64,000 nucleotides of DNA from Xenopus tropicalis (Eukaryota > Chordata > Amphibia > Anura > Pipidae), in contig NC_030677.2 of the NCBI RefSeq assembly GCF_000004195.4, positions 65,558,222 through 65,622,221 of the forward strand. Reading direction: 5' to 3'. Shown piece after piece: positions 18,893-31,558 of this stretch (position 1 is its first letter; each line of letters starts with the position of its first letter). The notes below the pieces were generated by a model, which was given only the letters and a program-made list of their open reading frames with translations, was not told where the DNA came from and did no database searches. The position numbers and the translations under genes are program-made.

Positions 18893-21099
18893 TAGTTTGT
18901 TACAATTCATGGCCAAGGTGTTATCTGTATTTGTAACAGGGCACTAAGATAAAAGGAATATCTTTTATTACTGAAAATTCTGCATATAGTCTGGAATTTG
19001 TTGTCAGCCACATACCTGCAAATTGTGTGGCCAGTAACAAACCATGGAAAGTTGTCAAATTTGCTACTTTGTATAAGCAAAAGCAATCACCTTATCTATT
19101 TAAAATGGCCTAGCAATAACTGGTACAAATATTTTTTTGTTATGTATATAGTGCTGCCACATTTATGCAGTGTACTACAGAGATTATCATTCACTGCCCC
19201 AGTAGAACTTTCAATCTAAGGCCCCTATCCCTATCAGCAGGAGAAAAACGGAGTACCATTATAGCAACACAAAAACCTTACAGACAATGTCCAGGCTGAA
19301 CTCAGAACCCCAGCAACCCACTGAGCCACTATTCTGCCTGTAATACAGACCTATCATTGCGTTATTTTCCACAAACTTCATGTAACTAATTCCATTACCC
19401 AGAGATGCAATAAAGCATGAGGCCATAAGCACAGAGACCATATAACAAGGTCAAATGCAGTCAGATCCCATTGATTATATTTAGTGACTGGAATAATCAT
19501 TTCTATCTCGATAGCACGAGGGAAGAAAAAAATGGGTTAAGTCAGGAAAATATTTAACTTGGGGTGGAGAGATAGAAAGAAAAACAATTCATTTCTAAGC
19601 TTCCCTTGTCACTACTGGCTCCATTATCCCAAAAATTCCATCCCAACCTCAAATATTACCTATTTCAGTTATCCGAAAAAGAGTTGTTTTCTTATTCCCG
19701 ACAAAACAGTATCCAATATAAATATATAAAAAAGGAAAAAAATGTGAATCAAAAGACAATCATGACAATCTGCCATTGCTTAAATCACAACATATCAGAC
19801 AGATATCCTAATTGTAGTTATTAGTCATGTTGCCATTTATTTATGAGAATTTATTCGGTGAAATACGTTCAAGTCATTTTTAAATGCTCCCTTTCTTCCA
19901 GGTTTCTGTTACATTTATAAGCAGTATCTCATATTATTTTCCTTGGTGTTATGGCAACAGGAATTCTCTGTTTACAGAACTATCAAGTTCTGACAGGCCA
20001 GGCAGTAGATTTTGCATCAGTTCGTCATATTAAAATGGAGAACAGGGCTTGGTGTGCGTGCAAGTTTATTGTGCATTTAAACAGAGTTTAAAGTGCTTCG
20101 AGAAAGAACCAGAGGACACTGAAACCTGACGTACTTGAAACTGATTTTGGTTCTCACACGTTTTTTTTTTGTTTTTTTTTTACATAGTTCTGCAACGGTA
20201 TCTCAGAGTGAAATAAAATGAGATGTTAGCAGCTGAAATGATTACTTGGCAGTGTGATGTTAAATGTTTTGGGTAAATGGTAGCTGAGTACACAATTTGC
20301 GTATTGAATTTGAATAAATATTATATTATAGTATAGTATACCAAAATGAATCTAATGGTATTTTAACAGGAGGACTGGATAAGTCTATCTATCAAAAAAT
20401 GAACATGTGGGGAGATTAGCTACCAATAGCAGCAGCAATTCCTGAATTGCAGCCTTACTGTTGCATAGCCATTCCAATCTGCCTTGATTTTACTTTCCTC
20501 CTCCTTATGGTGCCTTTATAAACATTTACAACAACAGGAAAATACTAAAATGAGAAGCTCCTTCATAGCCCATCCCTAAAAAGAGATGTCCTACTTATAT
20601 TACAAAGTATTATTTCTTGTAAATAAAGAATTCCTAACATGTGGCAATCCAGCTGTTGCTGTGCTACATTTCACACCATTCAGAGGCTCAAGATGTCTCG
20701 CATGTAATAGATATGCCAACCATTTATCATACATCTGAACTGATTGCTAACTGAGAATTAGACATTCCCCTTTATCCTCTACAAATTCTCCCATTTTGTC
20801 TTAGTCATACATTATCCTCTGATAATAGATCAGTGTTGGAGCATAGCCTGTTAGGAAAAGTATAGTCATTAATAGGCATGGTTTAGACTACAGGGGTTTG
20901 ATAATGGTTGACAATTGGTATAGAAAAGGCAAAAACAATCCTTAAAGTGTGCTCATAGCCTGTACAAGGCACAAATAAGCAAATTACTTTTTGGGCTAGT
21001 ATGGCTAGTATCTCATAAAAAAACATACGCTAAGAAAGAATATGACTATACCAAAGCATTGAAATAATTATTTCCTTCTATTTTCAAGCCTTTACAGGA
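18893..21099. other. Gene-free stretch
   Basis: AT-rich and unique-looking, with a T-rich run at about 20160-20180. Frames of 60-73 codons show no domains. Confidence 0.45.
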
Positions 21100-21460
21100 T
21101 GTTTTTTGTAAGTTAAAAGATCCAAATTTGATGGAGAATTTAAGAAGCTTTTTGTTAAAGAAAAGACAGTTGATGAAATTGAGGCTTTGCAATTCTTGAA
21201 CGTGAATATTGTTATGCAGAACATGATCTCTAGGTCACCTAAGGATACATCTTGGGTGAAGGGAAGACAAGCTAGCCAGGCTACAATGCTGACCTTAGAG
21301 CAGCTGATTTTACCAGTTGAGCAGCTGGCAATAGCTTGGTGGATTATGTTAATGTGGCATATAGTTTCCAAGCATTTGTCTGCAATGATTTACTCGGGGT
21401 GCCATATAACCCTTTCTGGCTGTTTTGGCAGATGCTAGATTATTTAGCATACTGAGAAAA
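21100..21460 (+). pseudogene. Decayed coding-like segment, unrecognised
   Basis: From about 21113 a frame runs FDGEFKKLFVKEKTVDEIEA, then QFLNVNIVMQNMISRSPKD and LEQLILPVEQLAIAWW, uninterrupted to about 21435. A +1 shift near 21340 opens DYVNVAYSFQAFVCNDLLG and PYNPFWLFWQMLDYLAY up to a stop at about 21450. The balanced residue composition across a frame switch suggests a relic of a protein gene or retroelement. I do not recognise the family, and chance is possible. Confidence 0.25.
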
Positions 21461-22919
21461 GTAAGAAGTTTCTTGTAGTGTCTGAAATGGAAAAGACACA
21501 TTAAGAAGAAGACAAAAATGATCTGTTTATAACACAAATATAACACTGGTTGGCTTCAGCTTTTGTTTTTTGGCTAACATTGTGCACATGGGCATCTAGA
21601 AGAAAAATATTGGCCAGCTTAAGTGTTTTTCAACACTTTCTATCTTTTAAAATACTGAAACCTGTAGACACCATTCAGAATATGTAGACATTTCCTCTTG
21701 ATTTAATTTAGCAGTGTACTACCACATCATCCAGGGTTACATATTGCTCACTGTTAGATTTTCTGTTCCTATATATTTCAAGATTTTGTGTCTGTCAAAT
21801 ACTGCAGAAAGTCAAGTAAACTGTGTGCCACACATAAAACAAGTAACAGCATGGGAGCAAATCATTGTGACCCAAGCATATGCAGTAAGCGAGAAACAGA
21901 TTGGAACCACAGCATGCAATCAGCAGGTGTACACATAAATGTTCCCAGCCAGACTAAGCGCTGGAATGTGAAAAACAAGCCCAGCTTAACAACAAAAAAG
22001 GGGAACAGCTATGAATAGATGAGTAATTGATGAACATACAAGTCATGCTTGGTTAGTAGAGTACTTAAGCTACAGGATGTGCAGGACCGTTTCACTGTCT
22101 GTGATTATAAACCTCAACATCTGGCTGTCAGCAAGTTTGGTAGCAGATGTTGCTAAAGAATTATTAAGGAAATCTCATTTGTGTAGTTCCTAGATGTCAG
22201 GACAGCTGGAAGAAGGATGTACAGATTTCCACACTTTGGGTGAACTTTTATAATAGCTAGCTTTTAAGAGATACAAGTGCAGCTGCAAAACAGTATTATA
22301 ACTGGGGCTATTGTTCCAGGAGAATGTTTGCTTTTTTCATGTCAAAGAAGATGGGACACAAACATCATTGTTAAAAATGTTAGTAGTTAAAACACCTTTT
22401 TTTAAAAAATTTATAAAACCTAGCTAATCCTGCTGGGTCATGTTCTTACTCATTGCCCATCAAGAGTAGATAGAAACTAGCCACTATTTTGGTCAGGTTA
22501 GTGTAAACAGAGGTGACCCCTCCATGATCCATCTGATTCTGCCTTTTCTGTTTCCTGTAAGCTTGTTGTTCTGGTAAATTAAGGTTCATTAGACAGTCCT
22601 AGTACAATTAAGGCTTTGAGTGGTATACACATGTTTAAATGTCCTTACTCTATGTTGACAGATACACTATACATAGACCACAACCATACATGAACTTACT
22701 CATAAGAGGGGATGGAAGTGAGACTTCAGGTAGATATAAATCATACTGAGCCCTTATTATCACATTATGCTAGGTGAAAGGGCCTGGAAAAAAATAATTT
22801 AACAGTAATAAAAAAGCTGTATTTACAGTTATATTGCTTTTCAGGGTTTTTTCATACCCATGATGCTAGAATACTGGGTGATGCAGGAATACTGCATCAG
22901 GACAGAAGCTAGAAGTGTA
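21461..22919. other. Gene-free stretch
   Basis: No gene, repeat boundary or exon signal was recognised in this AT-rich sequence. Confidence 0.45.
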
Positions 22920-23100
22920 CGTACATTTACATTTACATTAACATTTATTTATAAAGCGCCAACATATTCCGCAGCGCTGTACAATACGTGGGTTACATAC
23001 ATTGGACATACAGAGTAACATATAAAGCAATCAATAACCAATACAAGAGGTGAAGAGGGCCCTGCCCAAAAGAGCTTACAATACGTAATCTATATGTAGA
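22920..23100 (+). repeat. Interspersed repeat family C
   Basis: CATTTATTTATAAAGCGCC, then AACATATTCCGCAGCGCTGT, ACAATACGTGGGTTACATAC and CCCAAAAGAGCTTACAATAC. These are the same ordered blocks as 5780-6000, and the copy is less diverged. Confidence 0.7.
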
Positions 23101-23202
23101 GGCAAAAGAGGCCATTAGATAACCTCACAAGCTTTGAAAAGGTATAAAAAGTTCTAAAATACTGAGTATAAATAGACAGAACATCACTGATGGAAAAGTA
23201 GA

Positions 23203-23512
23203 GATATGGGATCCCTTATCCGGAAACCCGCTATCCAGAAAACTCAAAATTACAAAAAGGCCATCTCCCGCAGACTCCATTATAAGCAAATAATTCTAAT
23301 TTTTAAAAATGATTTCCTTTTTCTCTGTAATTATAAAACAGAACCTTGTACTTGTATATCAATAATCCTTATTGTAAGCAAAACAATCCTATTGGGTTTA
23401 TTCAATATTTATATGATTTTTAGTAGACATAAGTTATGGAGATCCAGATTATGGATCTTATTCAGAAAACCTCATGTCCTGAGCATTCTGAATAACAGGT
23501 CCCATACCTGTA
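23203..23512. mobile_element. MITE family B, near full length
   Basis: The ends are ATATGGGATCCCTTATCCGG and CAGGTCCCATACCTG (inverted: CAGGTATGGGACCTG). The inner blocks CATCTCCCGCAGACTCCATT and CAAAACAATCCTATTGGG are shared with other copies. It has no coding capacity. Confidence 0.75.
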
Positions 23513-25672
23513 ATTATTATTATAAATGTACTATAAAAATGTATTGTATTAAACAAGGTGTAAATTATGTTCTTTTTTTGTACTAGGACAAGAGTTGATG
23601 GCTATAGAAAACCCCTAACACTCCAGGCAATATGTATAATTGCTTTGATATGAAATATAGATGTCTTTATATATTGTTTGTGAGAAAAACATCACAAGCT
23701 TCTGAAAAAGTAATGCATAAATCCAAGCTAGTTATGATAGTGACTACTTTAGGAGGGTTGTTTAGATTGGAAAAATATACATCCTACAGATCATCATGGT
23801 TGTAAAGACCTTCTTGATATATGCAGACTATCTTTACCCATGGGTTGCTTATATTGGGTACTGGGAACTTTTCTCTTGAAAGAATGATAAAGATTTTAAG
23901 CTATCAACATGTTCTTTTATTGTCAAGTCTTGCAGAACACACAATAGTTTTAATGGCACGGTGGTATTTTTTTATGGGAGATCATGGAGAATCCTTTATT
24001 TCCACATTCAGAAAAAACGAAATAGAAAACCATTAACATCAATTTGCCATAATAAAGAAACAAGAGACTTGCCAAGGCAGTGCTATGTAGTCACAATTGC
24101 ATGAGCATCACACTGCCAGTTTAAAGACTTCAATTAGATAAAAAAAAATTGCATCTGTGTGTGGTGCCTGTTCAAAGATAGGGTTACACTCATAAGGGCT
24201 GCAGATGCCTGAAATGGCCTAGATATACAAAAGCTTTACACTAAGCCCTGGAGAAACACAGACTTCCCTTGTACTTTTAGTGGTCATACCACACAAGAGA
24301 TAGACATTTACTGCGCAAAGGCAATGGTAGCTGACTCCAAACATGGCTTTTATCAGGGTTCTATTGTACAACTTTTGCTTTATTTAATATTAGTCAGTGA
24401 TGAGTTTTTAGCTCCTGCACTGTACAAATTGTGAGGAATGGAAATGCTACCACCACTCAAAGTGCTGCTATATATGATTTTGAATCACAGTCTGTGAACC
24501 CTTTTTGTCCCTTCTAGTTCCTTCACTTCACTCATCTGCTAGTAAGCAGTCATCTATGTTTGGCAAGTTTTTAGTAAAAACATTATTTCAAATGTAAAAA
24601 ATATACTCCTACAAAAATAAATTAAACATACCCTCACACTACACTTTTTTGTTGCAGTGCAGAGGTCTACAAGCACCACTACATTAAATGGAAAGTTCTG
24701 GGCTATAACTTACTTCCTCCCACCTTTTGATTCTATCAGTAGTTTGAATCCTTAGTTAAAAAATTCAACCTTCCAAACTACTTATAGCTAATGACACTGT
24801 TATCTCAAAGAGGCTAAACCCCCTCACATGCAACTCTTCCCAATTTTACACCAACCAGGGCATTATTGTTTCCTCTATTGCTTTCCAAACTCAATTTCGT
24901 TTGGGACTCTGCTGTCAATCATTTCTGGAACAGGTTGTCTGGAACAGGTTGCCACTTGTCTAAAAGTAAACAGATGTAATTTGTTTCTAGTGAGGAATAT
25001 AGCTTGTAATCTATAGACCTGTATGTTAGATTTATGTAGTAGGGTGGAGACTTGCTGATTATAATACTATATTATAAAAAAATATTACAAATTATATTAT
25101 ATAACACATAATCAGCAATTTTTATTGTGAGACAGACAATGTAAAAACACACGCACATTCATAAAGAAGTTAATTGAAACTATTTTGAGATCCATGAGAT
25201 CCAGATTTATCTAGGTTGCACAGTCTTTCAACAGACCACTATAAATGTAAGTACTAAGATATACTTCTATATGGAAACAGACAGAGAACTTGTTAAAATA
25301 TCGTTTAATTTTCTATTTGGGCTAAAGCAGTGTGCAGAAGTGTGTTTTTGTAATGACACTGGTTTTCAATGTATTCATTTCTAAGAAATGGGTTTTAAAT
25401 TGTTGTTTTTGTGATGTGTGGTTATATAAAGCTGGGCACAGAGTAGGCACACGATGTAGCATCCTTTAATGGACATTAGGATATTTTGGGGGTTTGGGTT
25501 TCCACATGGCAGATGAGTTCCACTCAAACGATAATATCATGTTTATGCATCTAGAGTATTTTTAATGGTACTTGGGTAACTAAATACATTTAGCAAACAA
25601 TGTCAGTCTGCAATAGCATTGAATAGCAAATGACTGTCCTGTAGTAAACAGATTGTGGGAAGGAAAGTGTTA
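23513..25672. other. Gene-free stretch
   Basis: AT-rich sequence with no recognisable exon or transposon ends. The 71-codon frame at 23821-24036 has no known domain. Confidence 0.45.
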
Positions 25673-25870
25673 GGGTGAAGACACAAAGAACAACTAGTAG
25701 CAGCTCCTTGTCATGGCTACTAAATGCCAAAAAATACCCTGCCATAGACAATACTAAGAATTTCCTCTGGTAAAACACACATACAGACAATTATCAGTAA
25801 ATGATCAGAATTGTCTATTTTAGAAGCCATGACAAGTAGCTGCTAGTAGTAGCTCTTTGTGTCTTCACTC
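25673..25870. mobile_element. PIF/Harbinger-like MITE
   Basis: Terminal inverted repeats GGGTGAAGACACAAAGA and GAGTGAAGACACAAAGA (one mismatch) are flanked by TTA on both sides (25670-25672, 25871-25873). The 3-bp TTA duplication fits PIF/Harbinger. The 198-bp element is non-coding, and further inner pairing is visible around TAGCAGCT. Confidence 0.7.
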
Positions 25871-26289
25871 TTATATCTCTACCATCATATCTCTTAATAA
25901 AATCTAGAAAGGTCTGTTCTTAAATAAACAATATAGTTGTAGTCACCAGTGCACAAAAAAGGCATAATATGGAGCTAGTGCAACAAAATGAATAAGTGCT
26001 TGTATTATTTCTGTTATAAAAACATATTGGTCATGTTGGTTTTGCTTGGATTGACAAAAACATGCTTAAAGATAATATCATTTATCATATGAGAAAAAAT
26101 ATCATATATCATATAAGAAAATGTTTAAAAAATCCCTATTCCTTACCCATGAACAGTGGGAAAGTGGGGATAAAGTTCTTGTTGTAAGTATTGCACCACA
26201 GCCAGTATATATATATATATCAAAAAGAGGAGAAGCAGGCACTCACGTCACAAAAGGTCACAGATGCCTGGGTGCAGTATATAAAATAG
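25871..26289. other. Gene-free stretch with (AT)n
   Basis: (AT)n lies at about 26205-26220. The segment after it (GAGGAGAAGCAGGCACTCAC, then CAGATGCCTGGGTGCAGTAT) may belong to the palindromic element that follows. Confidence 0.4.
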
Positions 26290-26496
26290 TATAGTACAAA
26301 AATAAATAGATGCCGCACTCACAGGTCTTAATGAAAAAATAAAGAAAAATTTATTATGTCAAACTAACGTTTCGGCTGACTCCACAGCCTTTCCCTTTGA
26401 GAAAGGCTGTGGAGTCAGCCGAAACGTTAGTTTGACATAATAAATTTTTCTTTATTTTTTCATTAAGACCTGTGAGTGCGGCATCTATTTATTTTT

Positions 26497-26504
<8 letters not shown>
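26290..26504. repeat. Perfect 104-bp inverted repeat with 7-nt loop
   Basis: The left arm (26290-26393) and right arm (26401-26504) are exact reverse complements around the loop CCTTTGA. The arms include AACGTTTCGGCTGACTCCAC and the complement of CACTCACAGGTCTTAATG. A (TA)n tract adjoins on the right (26501-26534). The arms carry a hammerhead-like motif (see findings). It is probably a palindromic non-autonomous retroelement, possibly Penelope-related; this class is inference. Confidence 0.85.
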
Positions 26505-26534
<30 letters not shown>

Positions 26535-27255
26535 GTTGGTTGTACAACTATATGAATTTATAAGTCCCTTTGTGCTGGTCAAGTATATGCTACATATTAC
26601 CTTGCACATGGGTAGCTATAAGGCTATAAAAAGAAAGAGGTACAGCCGATCTGTATTAAATACACATATATAGCCTACTGTTGTAAAAGTAAACAAAGTA
26701 ATTATAATTTTCCCAATTCTTTAGTAAATATAAAACTACTTTAAAGTAACCTACCATACAGTAGTGTCTGAATGTGATAGTTCATGTAAAGAGCCCTTTA
26801 TATTGCTGAAGTTGAAACCACCATTAATTTGATCCTTTTAAAAAGCTGACCTCTTGCTCTTTGTATATTTCTGTGGATGAAGTGATCCCCAGAGGTTTTA
26901 ATATATTGACCTCTAACATTCATATAGCATTACCATGTTGATTTGAAAGTGATGCTACTTCAGGAAGCATAAGTACAATTTGCACTGTGTAACCATCCAA
27001 TCTATTGCTTAGAAAAGAATTCTTTACATCAGTACCTGTATAAACTGGTGCCCAAACAGGCCCTGTATATTTAAGGTAAGATCTTTCTAAAGATATATAT
27101 TTACAGACACAATTGAGGGAATGTTTGTCTGTTTAGTGAACAGTATTACAACTGCGAGCAGCTCTAAACATCCACAAAAACACCATTTACACACCACTTG
27201 CAATTTTTATTACAAACCCCCTATATAGAATTTTGTACAACTAAAGGTACTCTAA
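26535..27255. other. Gene-free stretch
   Basis: AT-rich, no recognisable feature. Confidence 0.45.
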
Positions 27256-27736
27256 GGGGCTGATTTACTTACCCACGAACGGGTCGAATGGAGTCCGATT
27301 GCGTTTTTTTCGTAATGATCGGTACTTTGCGATTTTTTCGTATGTTTTGCGATTTTTTCGGATTCTTTACGAATTTTTCGGATCCAATACGATTTTTGCG
27401 TAAAAACGCGAGTTTTCCTATCCATTACGAAAGTTGCGTAAAAAGTTGCGCATTTTGCGTAGCGTTAAAACTTACGCGAAAAGTTGCGCATTTTTCGTAG
27501 CGTTACGTTTTAACGCTACGAAAAATGCGCAACTTTTCGCGTAAGTTTTAACGCTACGCAAAATGCGCAACTTTTTACGCAACTTTCGTAATGGATACGA
27601 AAAACTCGCGTTTTTACGCAAAAATCGTATTGGATCCGAAAAATTCGTACAGAATCCGAAAAAGTCGCAAAATATTCGTTTTCAAGTCGGAACTTTTCCA
27701 ATTCGGGTCGGATTCGTGGGTTAGTAAATCAGCCCC
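27256..27736. mobile_element. Long palindromic MITE (481 bp) with TAA duplication
   Basis: The ends GGGGCTGATTTACTTACCCACGAA (left) and TTCGTGGGTTAGTAAATCAGCCCC (right, with a short interruption) are inverted repeats flanked by TAA (27253-27255, 27737-27739). Arms pair over most of the element around a centre near 27508 (loop CGTTT). They are rich in TTCG/TACGAA and GCGTTAAAAC motifs. Open frames on both strands across it are mirror images (FRIHYESCVKSCAFCVALKL occurs in both), which confirms the palindrome. They are not genes. Confidence 0.8.
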
Positions 27737-27739
27737 TAA

Positions 27740-29455
27740 AACTGGCCCAAATGAGCAAAAACTGAGGGGGCAGTAAAAAGGTTGTGTCTTTAACTTTAGG
27801 TAGCAGTGTTATAAATTGTGCAAGGTTTTTAGTGGCCTCAGATGTGGCTTCTGCCTATGTATAAAAGCCATGCATGATTGAGATGTATTCCCTATGTGAT
27901 GAGTGTGAGAAAAATGGATGAGTGTAAGAAAAATAATTACATTTATTTCTAGTGAATGCCTTTGCGGATACATGACCATCTTTATAAAAGAATACAGGTT
28001 GCAATGAAGTGCCTACTAGCACCCAGAAATCCCAGTAATCAAATGCCCACCCAATATATGCCCGTTTTTAGGCAATCAATAAGGCTTCGTAATGTAGGTG
28101 GTTAAATTAATTATCAGTTAATAGTGTATGTTTGTGATAGAAAGAACAGCTTTCTCTAAAGCCATAAATGAAACCAGTATTTAAAATAAACTCTCTTTTA
28201 CTGTTAGCATTGTAAAATCACTGTATCAGTACCCAAAAGTTAGCAAACAAAAAAGCAACAAATATTATGGTTGAACATTTCTTGCAGCGGCCCTTGGTAT
28301 AACTGGAAGACAGTGTTCCTGAACTAGTTGGAGTCTCCACTTCAAAGCCTGGATCTTGTTGAAAATGCTAGCAGCTCTTCATATTACACAGTTATTTGGG
28401 AAATGACTTTCATTAAATGCCCTTTCAAAGCCACAGATTAGTAAATGCTTACCAACAGTAACATTAGAGGGGTAAAGAGAAAAGGAGATTGAGACTTGCA
28501 CTCTCTGAACAAGAAAAAACATTCAGAAATGCCAGAAAGTGGTTTTGTTTTTGGGAAAAGTAAGGAAGTAAGAGACCAACTAGCTGAACACATAATACAA
28601 ATTGCACTTCCTTTCAACTGAAAATCTAATAAGAGGTGATGTTATGCCAGCCATGTGTGGTCACGTTCACTACCTAATGAAAGCAGTACCTTGCAATAAT
28701 CATCATTAAGTTATTATAGTATATGCAAAAGTCTGCTTTTTTCTGGCACATAAAACAGTTTCTAGAAGCTGGACAATATCCATGTATACTGTGTTCTGCC
28801 ATGTATTGACAATTGGAAGCTTTATTGAATGAAACCTGATAAGTCAGTGATCTGGCAAAGAAGATGAAGAACAATCATTGACTTCCTGCTCAAGTTAACC
28901 TTGTCTGGGCAAAGAAACATATCCTGTACTGCTGCTCTTGGCCAGTATTGTTGGCTTGCTCAATTAAAAAAAAAAGTTAAAAGTAAGATAAAGAAAATAC
29001 ACTTGTGTAATGCTGACTTTAATCAGTTATGAAAATACTAAGGAATTACCGATTAAAAGATGAAAATGTAATAAAACCCATATCTCCCTACAGGTGGAGT
29101 TCAAGGTATAGCAACTGTTCCCCTGCTATTGGGGGTTGGAAAGGAAGCAATTAATAACAAAGCTATGTCACACATCAGCATCTACCCCTATTTCAGTTTA
29201 TTGCATGAGATTTATTTTATTATTTAATTTTATTTCCTAGTATTTAGTATTTGTATAGCGCCAACACATTTCTGGACCACTTCACAGTGATTATACATCA
29301 GTCACATGTGATGAAATAGGATTTATAGATCATGGGACAATTTCTGATCACAAGGTAATTAAACTACCTTGCTCATAATTTGTAGGCAAGTTTGAAAAAA
29401 AAAATTATATTAGATATCTAGCACCGTAATTGATCAAGTCCACTAACTGGCAGTA
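27740..29455. other. Gene-free stretch
   Basis: AT-rich. No gene or repeat boundary was recognised. Confidence 0.45.
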
Positions 29456-29519
29456 GCACAATTGGGATGAAGACAGACAGATAGCGAGAGAGAAGGAGAT
29501 AGATAGATAGATAGATGAT

Positions 29520-29561
<42 letters not shown>

Positions 29562-29586
29562 CAGATAGATAGACAGACAGACAGAC

Positions 29587-29629
<43 letters not shown>

Positions 29630-29783
29630 TGATAGATAGATATATAAATAGATAGATAGATAGATGATAGATAGATAGATAGATAGATAGATAAATAGAT
29701 AAAGAGATAGATAGATAGCACAATCGGGATGAAGACAGACAGATAGCGAGAGAGAAGGAGATAGATAGATAGATAGATGATGA

Positions 29784-29823
<40 letters not shown>

Positions 29824-29824
29824 T

Positions 29825-29888
<64 letters not shown>

Positions 29889-29890
29889 TA
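29456..29890. repeat. GATA/GACA tetranucleotide satellite with 262-bp duplication
   Basis: Long (GATA)n runs alternate with (GACA)n blocks. A non-repeat leader, GGGATGAAGACAGACAGATAG, occurs at both ends of a 262-bp unit (copies starting at 29456 and 29718), so the locus has been duplicated in tandem. The minus-strand frames full of LSIY/LSVC repeats are satellite artefacts. Confidence 0.9.
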
Positions 29891-31558
29891 GAGAGCTAGC
29901 ATTTTAGGGAAGCACTGTTCAATGCAGTCCAATTCTTTTAAAAGTACTCCCACTCAAAGTGTGTAATGACATCCATTAGAATCAAAATTATGTGAAAAGA
30001 AACAGGAATCAAACAGGAAATAGTTAATCCTGCCCCCTAGTGAAATGTTTCTATATGGCAAAGTGTAACTGCTCTGTCTATAGTTAGAGACTCACACCAC
30101 TTTTAATTGTGTTACTGTATTTGTGTCTATATATGTGTTCAACATAAAATACTACATTCTTTTAAATAGATAGAGGCATTTCTTTCACCCTTACAGGAAG
30201 TTACTAGGTGACAAAATATGTCTAAACAGGAAGTTCTCCAAATATGTCTCCATATTATGTAGGTAGTATGCAGCTAGGAATTAGTATATGGGTGAAGGTT
30301 AATGGTAACCTTGTGATAATAGTTAGGAAAGCAAGGTAACTGAGGCTCCTTCTGCTGGGTAGTAGAATACTCTCCAGATTACAAATAGAATGCAGCATTA
30401 AGGTAAGAAGTTAAACCACCATTCAAAGGAGTTTTGCCAAAGATGAAACCAAGGTAGCCGCAGTTGGCAGTTAATGTTTTCCACTTGGACATGCTCTTTT
30501 ACTAATAAAAATGTTCCAGAACACTGCTACTTATTCCAAGCTGCTAAACACCACCAAACTCTCAGACTAGTCAACAGAGACTGGAAACTGAGAGGCATGA
30601 ATGGAGTCTCTATCAAACCAGCCTCCTGTGGAAAATCCTGTGTGGAAACGCTATGGCCTTGTTTCACAGTGCATTTTGTTGCAAATCAGACACAATTTCG
30701 TGGAAATTCATCTGGTGTCATTTCCGGTATTTACCGTTCAAGTGACATCTGCACCCATTTCTTTAGTCTGCTGCACCTATTGATGCTGGGTGCAAAGGGA
30801 GCTCCTGCTCCAAGGTTCCCCTGTGCTTAATTTAGGAAGGAATCTCATACTGATGTACTTACAACAGTATGAGCTTCCTTCCTAAATGAATAAGATTTAA
30901 TGCAAAACTCACTGTTGGGAAAAGTGTGGGAGTGCAACTGCAGTTAGAAATGTCCCCTTGTATGTCACAAATGTAAAATGCTGAGTATCATGTTGTTTTA
31001 TTTATTCAGTTAATAATGTAACAATCCTATCATGTAAACCCTCACACCTCTGTATATTTTTCTCTGCTAAATATTAGACTTAAGTACTGTTGCTATATGG
31101 GCAAGCCAAAACAATTCTAAAGTGTTTTCAACATCCTCCTTTAAACGTGTAGAGTCGTCAAACTTAATTTCCCTTTTGTGCAATAAAACCCTAAGAGGAA
31201 GCTTTCATAGATTTCATTATGTAACAGTTCTATAAAAATAGCAGGCCGCCAACTGCACTTCCTTCCTGAGGCCCAGGACCCTATGTTGAAAGAATACACA
31301 CAGTCACCATGGCTACCATGTGAGATGACACTAGGGGAAAAACAGCAACAAAAGAGCCATTTTTTACTCAGTAAAATAAGTCCTGTTTTTTTCCTGAGGT
31401 CCGTGATGCTCTGAATACACAGTGTTTAAATGAGGAAATCCATTTAGTTATTCAATGCAGGTTCCTATGACCTTACAGCGCTGCTATTTTGCTTTTGCAC
31501 TACTCTATTCGAACATATTCTGATTAAAGCTAAATCTACCGTTATTTTGGTTTAATAG
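29891..31558. other. Gene-free stretch upstream of the candidate exon
   Basis: AT-rich with no recognisable repeats. The 118-codon frame at 30474-30830 shows no domain. If the exon at 31559 is real, this is intron of the same gene. Confidence 0.4.

Noticed and set aside
27288..27776. Mirror-image frames on both strands
   Set aside because: Product of the long palindromic MITE; the same residues are read from both arms.
29456..29890. CRISPR-like array
   Set aside because: Regular short repeats here are a tetranucleotide satellite without unique spacers, in a eukaryotic context.
29405..29953. Minus-strand frames encoding repeated LSIY/LSVC residues
   Set aside because: Direct translation of the GATA/GACA satellite; not a protein gene.
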